64,000 nt of DNA from Macrotrachela quadricornifera (taxonomy: Eukaryota; Rotifera; Eurotatoria; Philodinida; Philodinidae). How positions within the stretch are numbered: the stretch's first letter is position 1; every line of letters starts with the position of its first letter. Under the pieces are notes generated by a model. It was not told the origin of the DNA and searched no databases. It saw only the letters and a list, made by a program, of their open reading frames with translations. The stretch spans positions 178,652-242,651 of the forward strand of contig JAJEKB010021074.1 of the NCBI GenBank assembly GCA_022393335.1, in the 5' to 3' direction. Shown in pieces: positions 47,808-61,443 of this stretch. The translations under genes and the position numbers were made by a program.

Positions 47808-48193
47808 TTCTATTGCCATTCGATCAGTCTTGGTGAGTAGTGAAAAAGTCTATTTTGATTTGCTTTTCCCGTCTTCTACTATCGACTTATGGGAGTTTTA
47901 TTGAATTTTTGACCTATGGGTATGAGAATCTATGAGAATCTGAATAATCGAATTTTGAGCTAAAATTTTGTTCATAGACAGCTTTCACAGTTATTAGAAA
48001 ATCCCAAAAGATTGCGCCGGAACAAACTTTTGGCTCAAAATTCGGTCATTCAAGTTCTCATAGATTATCATACCCATAGGCCAAAAATTCAATAAACCCT
48101 TCGTAAGTCGATAATAGAAGACGGGAAAAGCAAACCAAAATAGATTTTTTCACTACTCATCAAGACTGATCAAATGACAATAGAACCAGCCGG
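47808..48193. mobile_element. Foldback element beside the dead mariner
   Basis: Arms of about 170 bases: CAGTTGTTCTATTGCCATTC on the left pairs with the inverse of GAATGACAATAGAACCAGCC-type sequence on the right. TTGCTTTTCCCGTCTTCTA pairs with TAGAAGACGGGAAAAGCAA. A 40-base centre separates them near 48000. Mariner-like coding begins immediately to the right. Confidence 0.75.
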
Positions 48194-48930
48194 AAAGCTT
48201 TCAAGATGAGAAAGTTAACATCACGTTGAGTGCCTAAGGAGCTCAATGATGAACGAAAACAAGCACGAATTAGACTTTGCCGGAAAAATTTAGCAAAATT
48301 TCAAGATGATTTCTGACAACTATGTGATATTATAACCGGTGATGAGACATGGATTTACCATAGGCAAATTCATTACAAGTAAACAAGCAGAAGCTGAATT
48401 AGCGAAGATGAATCACCGACTACTATTGTTCGTCGAAGTAAATTTGAACCGAAAAATTTATTTTGTATATGCTTTGAATCAAGTGGTTCTGTTCTTTTAC
48501 ATGTTATTGATGAAGGCAAGACTATCGATTACAACTGTTATATTAAAGATTATCTCAAGCCTCTTGTTTAGAAAATATGGAAACAAAAAAGAGTCATCAG
48601 GTACAAAAGGTATAAAGTTGCTTTAATACAATGCTCGACTTTATACTCATTTCGATATTACTGATTATTTAACAGAAGAAGGTATCATTATAATATCGCA
48701 TCTATCATAATCATCTGACCTTGCACCATGTCATTATTGTCTAAATGATTACACCAATCGTAATCTCACTGACCAACCGAATGAAAAGTCATTGGCTCGT
48801 GCGGTATTCAAAGTGGTGAAAAATATTCCAGAAGAAGAATTTAACAAAGAAAACTATTGACAAACTATTAGAAAGGATGAAACTTTGTATAAATAATCAT
48901 GGTGACTATTTTGAATATTTAATAAAAAAC
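48194..48930 (+). pseudogene. Mariner-family transposase, dead
   Basis: The signature GDETWIYHRQIHYK (about 48339) holds the first catalytic Asp of mariner transposases. Further family blocks follow in changing frames: ESPTTIVRRSKFEPK, SSGSVLLHVIDEGKTIDYNC, then a degraded HDNARPH region. The C-terminal part has NIPEEEF and NNHGDYFEYL. Stops appear after IHYK and elsewhere, with several frameshifts. The N-terminal DNA-binding half is missing, replaced by the foldback at 47808-48193. Confidence 0.75.
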
Positions 48931-49491
48931 AAACTCGAACGTTCTCTTCCTCTTTATATTTTTTTAAAAGAATCTTAGAACTTTTGGTTAGACCTAAGTA
49001 GTATATATATCTTATATATGTTGATGTACGATCTGAAAAACAGCTTCTATTCTAATGAATGATATTGAAAACGTGTGATGAAACTTGTTCTTCATGTAAT
49101 ATTCAATACTGTTTATTGTAATGAGATATATTGAGTAAAATATAAAAAATATAATTTTATTTCAATTCTTTAGTAGTTTAAAATAAAAGAATATTGGCAG
49201 ATGTTGATGCAAGATCATTATAAAATCATATTTCTCATCCTCAAATATTAAATAGTTAGTAATATGTGGATTTTTATAAAAAAAAACAGCAAAAGAATGA
49301 AAACATAATATTGTTAAAAAGTATAAACCCTGAGTAGAAATAAATATTATCAATATAAAAAAAAGAGAATATTATAGTAATAAGCTTTTGCACATTTCAT
49401 AGTAGAGCACATATTTTTGAAAAAATGAATAATCACATTGACAATTGAAGACATTTAAGAGAAATAAAAGTATAGTTGATGTTTTAATGAA
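48931..49491. other. 3' flank of the membrane protease gene
   Basis: AT-rich with no gene; it should hold the 3' UTR of the minus-strand gene that ends at 49492. Confidence 0.4.
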
Positions 49492-52400
49492 TTAATAAAC
49501 CAAATTGAATGGCGGTGTTCGGTAATCTTCAAAATCATCATAATTGCTTCTATTGCCAAAGTGTTTGAGAGCCGAAAATCGAATCTTATATTGACCTGGA
49601 GGGAGCTCTATTTTTTTATCCTTGAAGTTTTCATTCAAAATTGGCAGAGTAACATGACCGTACCATGAAAAAGAATAATATTGTGTCCATGTCGTAAGCT
49701 GGCTTGCAGCTATATTTCTATTTACGTTCTCAAAATACAATGTATTATCATCACTGACCGCTATGCCATAACTATAAAGAAAAATTAAAAAAAACAATAA
49801 AATTATTCATTATAGAATATTGCTAAATTATAATCGCTTGATTTTATGTATTTGCTAGAAGAAAAGATAGGAGGTGTTCCTATATTGTAATTATGAAAGC
49901 TATTAAGGAAGAATTCTACTTATTTTCAATTGCTTCTTACACTTTATGCTTACTGTCTAATAAAAGGAATAATTTATTGCTCTGACTACTAAAAATGGCA
50001 TATCATTCACTCTGAAAATATTAATTTTATATTAAATCTCCTAAATAAACAACATAAAAGTGTTATTGTATCTCAATTGCATTGATGCACGACCAGTTTA
50101 TACTCTATTGAAAATAGTTTTATAAGTATAGAATCACTAAACCAGTTCGGTCAAATAGTATGACAAAGAAATCAGCAATGTTCAACAAACAGCTGCCTTC
50201 ATCATCACTACAGACAATTTTTCTAATGACGCACTAATTTATAGTAGGATTTCCAGTAACGGTACTTTGACAGAATATAATCAATATATTACTTTATTCA
50301 AACAGTATGTTAATCTAAAGATTTATAAGATACATAACTTAAAGAGAATATATTTAGCTTCATCTCAAAGAAGAATATTAAGAAAATTTGATTTGCATTC
50401 AAGTAGTCTAAGATATATTAATCATATCCCAAAATTTTATTTTGTATATCATAATAATTTAATTTTTTCTGTCTGAAAATTTCTGCTTGTATTAAAAAGA
50501 AATTTATCTTCTTTCCATTTGCAATTTTTATATACCAATAGAATGGAATATGCTGAAAATAAATATTCCATCTGTTTTCAATATTAACTTAATAATAAAA
50601 GAGATTTCAAGCTGTTTTTCACTAAAAAAGATCAATGTAATCATAAAATATTATCTTGATTGAAACTAATGGTCATAAATGGTGTTAATTTTAGTTCTAG
50701 AATATTTTCAATGTCAAATTTGATATCAAGATGTAGATTGTCCTTCAAAAAGTAAATCTCTGTAGAGTATTGTAATATAGAATATCAAAAGAATGAAGAG
50801 TACTAAAAGATACTTCTATTAAAAAAACAATTCGTTAATTTTTGTCTATGGTATTTACATTTTCATAGAATTAAAATAAATACAATGTATTATCATAGAG
50901 CTAGATTGAGAGTGATAGTCATTATGAAAAAAAATTTGTAATATATATACGATGTAATACCTGATCTTAAAGGACTAATTGTTCTTTTTTTTCTAGTTTA
51001 GTTTTCTATCTCAATCTTTAATAACAGCAAAATATTTCAAATAAATCTTATGTTGCCTTCGATTAAGAAGTCTCTAAGTGTCCTTGCTCTAATAATACGA
51101 TAGAGAAAACAATTAGTATATGATAGAGTATTACCTAGGATTGAAGCCAGATACAGAATCATTTTCAACTGGAATTACATCCACGAAAAGAATACGTGTT
51201 GGCCAGGCTGTGACTGTTACAATTGTAATTCCTTCTGTGCCATTCAAAGTTGTTAATTGCTCATCAGATATATATTCATTATTAGAATTTAGAATTCCAG
51301 TTATGATACCTGATGGACTTTTTCGAACGAGAATACGTGCATTTTTGTAATCACCTACGACACCAGCATCTATAGATTAATACATAGATATTCATGATAA
51401 GATAATAAAAATGAATACTTACATGATAGATGAGCACGTTCTTCATTTTCCATATTTTTGACATAAATGAAACCTGAATAGATTGGAAGAAGAGCTGGAT
51501 TTGCTTTATGAGGTGGTCGAAATCGAAGAGTGATTTCACGTGATTGTCCAGGATAAAGTTCAAATTCAATTGGTTCAATATCAACATCCTTTATATAATA
51601 AATGAGTGGTTAAATTAAAACTTAGAGTATATGTTTTAACCGTTTAGAAAAGCTTTATATTATTTTTCTGTTGATATTTTTATCCATACACATTCCATCC
51701 ATATTATCTATCATTTTAGTGTATTACAAGTATGATCACTTCTTTTTGCATTCTTTTCTTTCTATTGAGTATGTATTATTCTTTTTCATACTGTCTAATA
51801 AGTTTCTATCTCTTCCATAAAATTGCGGCAAATTCTTTCTATTTCTAACCTATGATATGTACCTTTTTTTCCTAGTAAAAATGAAATTTCTTTGTAAAAG
51901 ATAAATAAAAATCATATTTAAACATTACTTTTAAAAACTTTAATTTTCTCAAAGAAAAAAACAAAAGCTGAAGTCAAAGAGTTAAATATTAATTTCAAAT
52001 AGAATACTTACAACATAATCTCCTGAGTACAATGGTGTGTCCAAAAGTTGATGATCATTTGTTGTTACACTCGTAGCTAATGCAGCTCCTTCATGACTGA
52101 TTTTATATGCAGCAACTTTATTACCAATATTAGACACATTGACTTTATACGATGATGCTTGTCTTACTGTATCATTTAATGCGAGTTCACTTGGTGAAAT
52201 AAGAATAGTAGCAGTAAGAGCTTGAGAAACATTTACCAATCCAGCTCCTTGTTGAGCAGTAGTTGCAAAAAGAGAAGAATTATAAATTTTCAATATATTG
52301 GCACTTGATTGAAATATATTCTTAACTACAGAGAATTTAGGACGACATATTCCATTATTAGAATATCCTCTAACTGTTTTTGGAGCAGGATTACCAATAC

Positions 52401-55400
52401 TGGCAAGAAAAAGTGCCAAAGTCCTTTGAAAATAATAAAATCAATAAGAATATAAAATGATTCTTGAAATAATCATATATTAACAAAAATTTATTTGATA
52501 ATCTCTTTAGAGATTCTATAAATGTTTACACACATTAACCTTAGTTAAAAGTATATTAGATAAAGAAAAAAATCTGCACCCAATGATTTTTTTCACAGTC
52601 AAAAGCAATTAGAAAAATAATTCATAAACTGTTAATTACAATTATGTTACTGTACATGAATTTTACTTATATCGAGTTTTAGAGAAAAGAATTAAGTCCA
52701 ACTTGTTTTCGAAAAGCATACGCTTTTTAAGCATTAGATTTTCTATAAAATGAATCTAACGTCGAAAATATCAAAATAACAAATTGTTTTTTAATGTTAT
52801 ATTTTTCTTATGTATACATCCCAATAAGTGATTTTACAAACACTACTATATATCGAAAATGTTTAAATTAAGAAAATCATTTTACTAAACATACAGCGAA
52901 TAGTTCGAAAAGTTATTTTATATAAGAAAGATGTTGATGCAATTTCTAAGAAATTAAATTGTAAAACATGATATAACTACTATTGCTGATCGTAAACAGA
53001 TAAAACTTGGCTCCTTACAGAGGTGACCATCTTTAATATAAGACTATGTCTGAGAAATAGCTCATCGGCTCTATTAGAAGATCATGCATTAGTTAATGCT
53101 TGGGGAAGAAATTCTATTAAGTCTGTCTGTGATGAGCCGTGACTGTGTCTGTCGCATCCATGGGATGAAGGCGAGGCAAATTTCTATTGTTAAACACTTC
53201 AACATTCATCACATTTTAACCCTTCAGATTTTGAGATGTACAAGTTGAAATTAATAATAAAAAGTAAAAACAAAAATCTGATTTTCTCGGATCCTAAGGT
53301 TGAGTGTATGATTTCAATCGAGCCACTTTATATGCGCAAGCTACAGAGTGAAACTTTGAAACTACATATTTAGTGTCTTTTGTAACCGACTAGAAAGTTC
53401 AAAATTTAATTTCTTAGAACTCTATTCAAATTTTCTATTAAACGAACAGATCGAAAAAAGTTTTTCAAAAGAAAGTGTTTCCTTGTTAAAAGCTGATTTC
53501 CCAGAAAATCAACACTTTCAAAACCTAACAGTATAAACCATGTCCAAATGTAAAAGTCTTAAAATTCAAAATATTTTTTTATAATTTCGAGAGTTTTCAT
53601 AACCTTGAATGTAATTAATAGTATGTGAATCATTTTTCAATTACTTTTGATCTCTATTAAATCACACAGTTTTAGTTGTATAGAAACTAAAAATCTAAAG
53701 ATGTCTGGAAAAGTATAATTTTTCACTAATACGGAGTTTTCAAGTTTCTATTAGTAGAATTTTTGTCTATAAAGATATTAATCTACCATAAATTTTGTAT
53801 CACATGAAATGTTATTTAAAATCTTTTCATGTAAAATAGATATATCATGAAACAGTGTTTAGAAGGTTTTTTAGTCATATATAGCAAACAAATACAAACA
53901 TACCCGGTAATATAGGGACATGCCATACTTGTGCCAGAGTAAATACCATATGAACTTGGCAATTTTTGCTGCTTAGCATCGCTAGGCAAAATTGTTGAAT
54001 AAACATATCCACCGATGGCACTAATCTGTGGCTTGAAGAACAAATCGCCAGTGAGTCCAAACGATGTGAAATACGAAGGTGTTCTTCCAGTATTCTGTAA
54101 ATAAATTGAAAGAATGAATATCAAGATCATTCCTTATATGATCAATCACAATAGAAATGATGATTATGGACAAGTCTCACGTCTCTCAACTTTTTAAAGA
54201 AATGAAATCAAGAAAGAAGATTTATTTCAGTTTCATATTTTTCGTTTCGTATTCTTTTATCCGAATTTCAGAATAAATTCCTTAGTCTCTATAGTAAAAT
54301 TAAGTGTCAAATATGTCTTTGCAATAGTTGGATGCCATCAAAGATATGATTGATACATACTGAAATTGCAAAAATATCTATAAATGGAGTGAGATAAGAT
54401 CCTATATTGCAAATATAAAAGATTTTAATACCTATCTGTTTTTAATAAAATTCAACTTTTTCAAGAATAAGACTTAACTAGGAATTTTTATGAAAAATAC
54501 CTGTAATATATATACTTCATGAATTAAACGATTGTAATTGCATTTTTTGATTTACAACTTATGTAATTAAAAATCAATTAGTATGACTATAGATGAGTAT
54601 TGAAATTCAAACTAACTTTTCATATCGATAGATTCCCTAGATAGCTTGAAAACCCATAGACTCCTTAATACAATGCTTTCATTGATACTTATGTGATTTC
54701 AGTTCTTTTAGAACTCTCTTCTTCTATAAGATGATTTTAACTCTCAACTTGTTATTAAAAAAAAACCATTGTCAAAATGTGAATGTCTCATTTTACAAAT
54801 TGATTGTTAAATTCCTTTGACTTTTCATATTTATTCTAGTGAGATTAATGGTCTTATCTGTACTATTATTTTTTTTTTGAAGGAAATTTATAATAGTGAA
54901 TAAATAACCACTTAAATAATTTGTTCTGTTTTCTTACCACGGGAACAGCTTCGAATAAATTAGTGAATGTATAAACAGCAGAAGGATTCTCAGTCACTGT
55001 TGCAATAATATTTAGTCCATCTTCTAAAGTAATACTAGCGCTAGGAATAGTTGATGATCCTGAAAAATCAATTTAATTTGAAAAGAAATTGAAAGAAAAG
55101 GAGTCAAACCAAAGACATCACCAAGATTATATAGGAGACAGCCAATAGCTCCTTCTGCTGCCACTTTTTCACATCTAACAACAGAGTTACATGAATCATT
55201 AACAGTATATCCGAATAAGACAACAGCACCTAATACTAATTTGGATGGTCCAGAGCAACCATCACTAATCATCCTATTTGGATCTAAATATTATTAAATA
55301 AATAATCATATATAGTAAGTGAAGTACAAACAGACCATTAACGACAATAGTTGAGTTAACAATCGACTTCCATCCTCCAAAATGAATTCCAGCTGTATAA

Positions 55401-58400
55401 AAAATTTTTTTACCATCAGGTGCGATAATAAAAGGTCGAGGTATATGCGTGTTGTCTGTTGAGGCTACAGCCATTGCATCTGGTGAAATACTCGGAATAT
55501 CACTGGTTTGAAGACCACCCTGTCCTGCATTTCCGAATGCAGCTACGACATATACTGTGGCAAAAAACTCGATTAATCTTATTTTGTAAGCGAAAGAAAC
55601 TTTACCTCCTGCATCGGTCACTCGTCGAATAGCTGTTGTGATCGAACTTTCTGAATAAGAAGATGATTCTCCGACAGACATAGTTACTAAATATAACATA
55701 GTCACATTAAGATGTGTAAAGTATCAAATAATACAACTGAATTAGGCGAAATTTACTTTTATTTCCATCTAGTGTAACTTCACCATATTGTGAATACATA
55801 CTTTCACAGAAATGAAATCGATAGTAATAAAACCCGTTTTCTATTACCCTTCTGACAAAAAAAATATTCGCATAAAGATAATCAGTTCGATAGTAATTGT
55901 AGTTCTGTTGATAGTCTCTGTATGCGTTAGAAGATCCCAAGAAAATTTATTGGAACATATATGTTCTCAAGATATCTAAAACTATCCTGTCGATAATATT
56001 TATCACATACAGTACAATTAGTTTTTATGTAAACCTAGAGAATTTATATGAAATAGAATTTTAACAGATGGATCAAATTAAATCACCCATATCTGTTCTC
56101 TCTTTCTTAATTCTTTTTACTAGCAAAATTTTATTTTTTGAGAAATAACATGATGACTGAGAGAAGAGAATACTATTGAAATATTCAGCGGATTTAGAGT
56201 TATTATTTAGTCTACACTTCTTTTTCTTTTACTTTCGTAAATAATGAAACTTGTAGTGAACTAGTTATTCAATTAAAATGAAGATAATGTTTTTGTGATC
56301 TATTTGTTCTCACTTGATGCAATTTCTTTCAATAATGAATTAACGTGTAATCTAAAAAGGTAATATACTTTATAGAAAAGAAAATTCTCTATTAAATAAA
56401 TCTAGAATGTAGTGTTAAACTCTCAATTAAGTGCCTAAGACTGAGAGAATAAAAGTGTGTCACATTACTATTGTTTAGAAAAATGATTATTACTTTCTTC
56501 TAAAATTAAGAAAAGATTGATAATTCTAAGTGTAGAGACTATCAAAAGGACTCCAGAATTCCTATTAAACTGGTTATCATTATTTATCTTCTTAAAACTA
56601 GAAAATGTTCTTTTTTTTATAATTGTTTTTCTAGAAGAATATATAATTAACATTATCTGACATTTATTTCATGAAACTTTTCAGGTTACAATTAAAATAT
56701 GTTGAAAGTTTCTACTTTTTTTGCAGTGATGCTTTGATGGAAAATATGATAAAATATTAGAAAAATTGATAAATTTTTCAATAAACTTTTCTCTCCTATT
56801 GAAACTTTCTATGAAAGCAATGTCAATAGAAAAGACTTACTTATATCAGCATTATCATTATAAGCACGATAAATTGCCTGAGTAATCACATCTACATATA
56901 TTAACAAATATAAAATCATACAAAGAAAATAATAACAGGAAATTAAAAGTTATAAATACCCGTTGTAGTACGACCACTACATCCCAACACGCGATCTTTT
57001 GAATGGTGGTAAAAAAATAAAAAATAAGTATTTAAGTATAAAAATTAGTTAAACTTACATGCTCCAAGTGTGACTTGAGGAGCAACACCAAGAAAAGGTA
57101 CAATAGGAATAAAACCTGTCTCTTTTATTCCAGTAGCATTTGCAGCAATAATTCCAGCAACATGTGTACCTATATGATTCACATAAATAAGAATAAAATC
57201 TTTCTAAATCATAAATATAATTGATAAATACCATGCGAATCCTTAGAACAATTATCCAATGGATCATTGTCAGGCATTAATTTTTGATTAGAAAGATTGA
57301 AATGATCTCCAACTAGATCTAGAAAAATGTTGTTCATAATTATTGTTTCTATAAAAATATATTCTAGTTCTTACCATAACCAAATTCAACTTTGCATCCT
57401 GGTCCAAAACAACCTCCAAGAGCTGGATGTAAATAATAAATACCAGAATCAATAACAGCCACCTGCATAGTAAAACAAATTATTTTTAAGACAATTCATG
57501 GAAATGTTATTCTTTAATTAAACGATATATTTTAATCTGATGGAACAATTCTTAACAAATCTTTTAAAACTAATGAAATTCAATAATAATTATCGAACGA
57601 ACCTAACGCATTTTATGATCAAGATATCAATAAATAAAATAAATATTCTTGTCAGATTGATCAAGATTTCTACTATGAATTACTCTTTCAACAGATTTTT
57701 TAAGAGTAGTCAACCTTTCTATTTTATTTAAGTCTAAAATGCAGAGAAAATGTATAATTTTAGTTTGTGTACCCATGATTTTTGAATTACTCTACAGAAG
57801 TAATATAGTAGTAGAAAAAACTGCTTATTATTTTGATTATATACGAGTATTTCTTATTATATAGAAATATGGTCAAAATGTGGAATTTTGTAGAGGCAAA
57901 ATAATAGCTTGTGTTTTTAAAACAATACAAATGATTTAGAAAAGAAAGAATTTTCGATTTGAGCCGTCAAATGTTGACTATATTATCTTTAAATATAACA
58001 AATAACAACAGAATTATGAGAGCCTACAAGCAAAGATTTTCTTACCCTAACACCTTTTCCAAAATTGTGTAGTTTTTCATGAACTTCATCAACACCTGTT
58101 AATTTGTGTGGAATAATAGAATCGATACTATTGTTATTCGATATATCAGAATAAACAGTATTCTTTACAATACGTGGAGCAGGAACACTATAAATTGGAT
58201 AGAGAGCAGTAGCATGCTTAATCATTTCAATGGCTTCCACTGGATGATCGACAGTGAGAGAAAAGGAAGCTCCGGAGAATAATGGTGAATGAATCTTAAA
58301 TCGTTTTTTAATTGCCGAATGATGAATTTGATGAGTAGCATTTAGAGAATCAGCAATCGTCTGAAAATGATCCACCATATTAGCACTAGGTGCAAATTCA

Positions 58401-60521
58401 ACCATATAAGCATTCTTTAATAGAATATGATCACCAATTCTTTCTGGAGCTGATGACATTTTCAATTTTTTATTTTCATTTTCAGCCTTTCGTTTTTTAA
58501 CATGTTCAGTAACTTCTGTGAAATATTAAATGAAAAATATTCGTTGTATTCTAGGATAGATTATAAAGAGAATAAATGATGATAATATATGTATATACTA
58601 AGTAGTCTATCATTAAATGAATTATGAACCGCTGCTGCTGTATTGACAAATATTAGAAACAGTCATACTTTTTTCGCAATTACATTGAAGTGAGTTAGAA
58701 AATTTAAGAGAATAATGTATTAATCCCTAATCTATCTATTTGAGATACAAACAAAAGGTTAAAATTTGCATCGAAATTATAATGTGTGAGTTAAGGCATA
58801 GTATTCGACTCACCAGTTGACGTAGTTGGTTGGCATATTGTTATGATTGGTTGAGATGTTGATGTTCCTAAAAATATATCATATAAACTATACTTTTGTA
58901 GTGACACGGATCAAATCAGAATATTAATGTGGTTACAGAGTTTTGATGAAATCACGAGGCAAAAATAAATGGAATATGACTTTGACATAAACTTATCCTC
59001 GAAATATTGGTCAAGAAACTCACCTCTCATTGATTAACTCCTGAATTAAAGAAAATCAGTCAACTGCAAGGTTCTTCTTATCCTCAGTTTATTAGTATAC
59101 ATCATAGTTCTTTATCTTCTTTCTATTAGTAGTTATTGACCAAAACTGTTTGTTATGTTTCTTACCAGTAGTGGTGATATTTTCGATTGTAGTTGATAAA
59201 TCAGTTGGAGTAGACGTCATTATTGCTGTAGTGAATACAGTGGAAGTCATTGATTCAGAGTTGATAGCTGAGTCTACTAATCATAAAGACATTTATTTTA
59301 AAACTAAGTTAATTAGAAAAAAACAATTTTTATCTCTTATTCAATATGTGTTGTATTTTATACAGTATTCTCTCATTAAAATTACTTTACTAATTGAATA
59401 CCAAAGGATAATTGAAATTAAGAGTTAGTTTTTAAACTATCGTAAAAAGTAAGAGATAAATGTATTATAACTCAAAAATTTCTAGTCAGTTTATTAGGTT
59501 CTATTATTAATGATTAGCAAATTATATTAGGCCATTTATTTTATCTTGAATCAACAATTGAAATATTTACCTGTCAGAAATGATCCATAGGAATGAAAGA
59601 TCAGTTCAAGATCAATGGTTTTATTGTTATTAAATTTAATTTTTGGATGTATTGTAGAATATGCTGTATTGATATTGTGTCGAAAATTGGCGTCAAATTT
59701 TTGTTTGCATTTAATTGAAATACATGTCGATAGATAATTGATTGTTATAGATACGGTAAACCAATCCTTTGTCGTAGATTTTTTATTATTTGTTCTAGAA
59801 TAGAGATGATACCTTTATTATCTTTCAATTTTTGTCATAAGTTTATGTTGTTTTTAAAAAAAAGAAAAACAAAACTCATAATAAGTAGCAACTACTATTT
59901 ATACATACTCTGCCGATGAACGTTGTTTTATAGTATTTCCTGGCATTCGTGTAATAAATTGAGCATTGGAAACTTTAATTCTTGGGAGATGAAGTTGATC
60001 CATTAGCTAAAGATGCATAGAAAAATACAAGAAAAAATCCACTAGAAAGACATTACACTGTCTGCTAAAAAGTCCAAGTTGGTAACAACTAACGAACTAG
60101 CATTTGTTAAATTGGATATATAAGTAAGATTAAAGGTAATCATATCTGAAAAATAATGATTCAATTAAAACTATACATGAAGAAGAATAAAGTAAAACAT
60201 ACTTGCACTCCTATCAATATTGTCTAAACTTTTGGTTGGTAGATATGTAGGCAAGAGGCTTAGTGTAATTACAGCTGCAATAAGAAACATTCCAGACAAT
60301 AGGAAACAAATATATATTGCTGGCTTGTATTGCCATGTCATATCCCAGAATTTACTAAAAATATGTACAAAAAAAGACGAATAAACTTTTCTGTCGAAAA
60401 TTATTCTTGAATTGCTTTTGGATTTTTTTAAAATTTATTATTAGTATTTTTCTAAAAAAAAATTAATGAAGATTATTTACCTGATTGAAGAAGAATAGGC
60501 TGGAATAGGATTCTCAGGCAT
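49492..60521 (-). CDS. Membrane-anchored subtilisin-family (S8) serine protease, 22 exons
   Basis: Exons: 60521-60481, 60354-60203, 60145-60057, 60006-59909, 59794-59571, 59276-59166, 58867-58814, 58515-58046, 57462-57375, 57318-57232, 57169-57059, 56995-56960, 56891-56841, 55686-55606, 55554-55336, 55283-55110, 55059-54938, 54094-53904, 52423-52012, 51588-51423, 51369-51135, 49771-49492. The sum is 3,492 nt, every junction in phase, 1,163 aa. There is a short cytoplasmic tail, a membrane segment at about 26-48 (IYICFLLSGMFLIAAVITL) and an ectodomain of unknown fold at about 50-200. A Ser/Thr-rich stalk (202-256) and an inhibitor-like propeptide (about 270-400) follow. The catalytic domain has D418 (VAVIDSG), H471 (HGTHVAG), N573 (AAFGNAG) and S792 (SGTSMACPY). 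A PA-like insert lies near 640-700 (GAIGCLLYNLGD), with beta-rich C-terminal domains. It probably cleaves extracellular proteins at the cell surface. Confidence 0.82.
53160..53400 (+). pseudogene. Possible mariner transposase remnant inside a protease intron
   Basis: In the 1.48-kb intron 52424-53903, a plus-strand open stretch reads HFNPSDFEMYKLKLIIKSKN, then FSDPKVECMISIEPL and MRKLQSETLKLH. The order resembles the end of mariner transposases (SDY..F..LK, F.S..EV, I.KL..R). It is heavily decayed and ends in stops. The assignment is tentative. Confidence 0.3.
55707..55937 (-). other. Coding-like segment in a long protease intron
   Basis: Within the 1.15-kb intron 55687-56840 an open minus-strand frame of about 75 codons reads SSNAYRDYQQNYNYYRTDYL, then YRFHFCESMYSQYGEV and TLDGNK. 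It ends at a usable donor (AAAAGTAAAT). No acceptor giving an open upstream frame was found (three frames tried). It may be an alternative exon, a relic exon of another gene, or chance. Confidence 0.3.
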
Positions 60522-60576
60522 TGAAGAAAAATTGATAACTGTTTCTATATTTATGCCAAAACACGGTAGTAAACTA
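60522..60576 (-). promoter_or_regulatory. Acceptor and leader just before the protease start
   Basis: On the minus strand TATGATTTTAG (intron end at 60574) precedes 52 bases and then the ATG at 60521. It could accept a 5' UTR exon from the promoter at 61.46 kb, or a trans-spliced leader. The frame upstream of ATG stays open back to the acceptor but does not connect in phase with the short exon at 61444-61461. Confidence 0.4.
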
Positions 60577-60579
60577 AAA

Positions 60580-61443
60580 TCATATAAACATAAAGTTTCT
60601 TTTTGATCAAGGAGCAACGACAGATAAAAATATAATATTGAAAAATACATATGGAACGATAATTATTATATTGATCTATAGTATTTCGACTACATAAAGG
60701 AAAAATAAGTCAGATGTACATAGGTATATCCATGTGACAAGGCGTCATTTTTATACCATTTATTTAATTATTCTTTGTCATTATACGAAAGACAAATAAA
60801 AGATAAAAATACTCATCTTTTTTTTGAAGTACGTATAATATATACTATGACCTCAAATGGGATAAAATACGAGGAGAAAAATTATCTGATAGGATTTCAT
60901 AAAATAATTAGTTTAATAAAAAAAATTTCAAGCATTTAATTGACTTCTATGACTTTTTCAATCATGTATATCAGTATGCCGATATCTGTTCACGTTTTAA
61001 ATTGCTTTTCTTCGTATGCTATTAATCATATAAAACCTTTTATTTTCTTTTAAAGTGAGAGTACACGTTTAGAATATTAGAATTTTGATGAACTTCAATG
61101 AGTACGATAATAAATTGATTGCATTCATCAAGATTTTCTATCTACTGATTCGCTATTGTTACTTCAAAACTTATTGAAAGAATTAAATTCAAGTAAAGAT
61201 TTGTTATGATTATGTTTTTTATTTATATAGTTAATATTTATGACAGTAGAATTTTGAAAAACACAAACTAGTTTGATACTCATAAAACTCCACAAAAAAA
61301 ATAGTTTAAGTTTTACTGTTTAATCTTTTGTGACATGATTTAAAATTTTTCATGAAAACTTGTACAAAAACGAGAAATAACGAGTCTATTTGTGTTAAAA
61401 AAATGACTAATAATCTGTGGTTAATAAATTCTATTACTTACCG
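60580..61443. other. Probable 5' intron or spacer of the protease gene
   Basis: AT-rich with no coding exon recognised between the candidate first exon (61444-61461) and the acceptor at 60574. Confidence 0.35.

Noticed and set aside
54095..54937. Extra exon in the 843-nt protease intron
   Set aside because: No open, protein-like stretch with matching splice sites; the flanking exons already join in phase.
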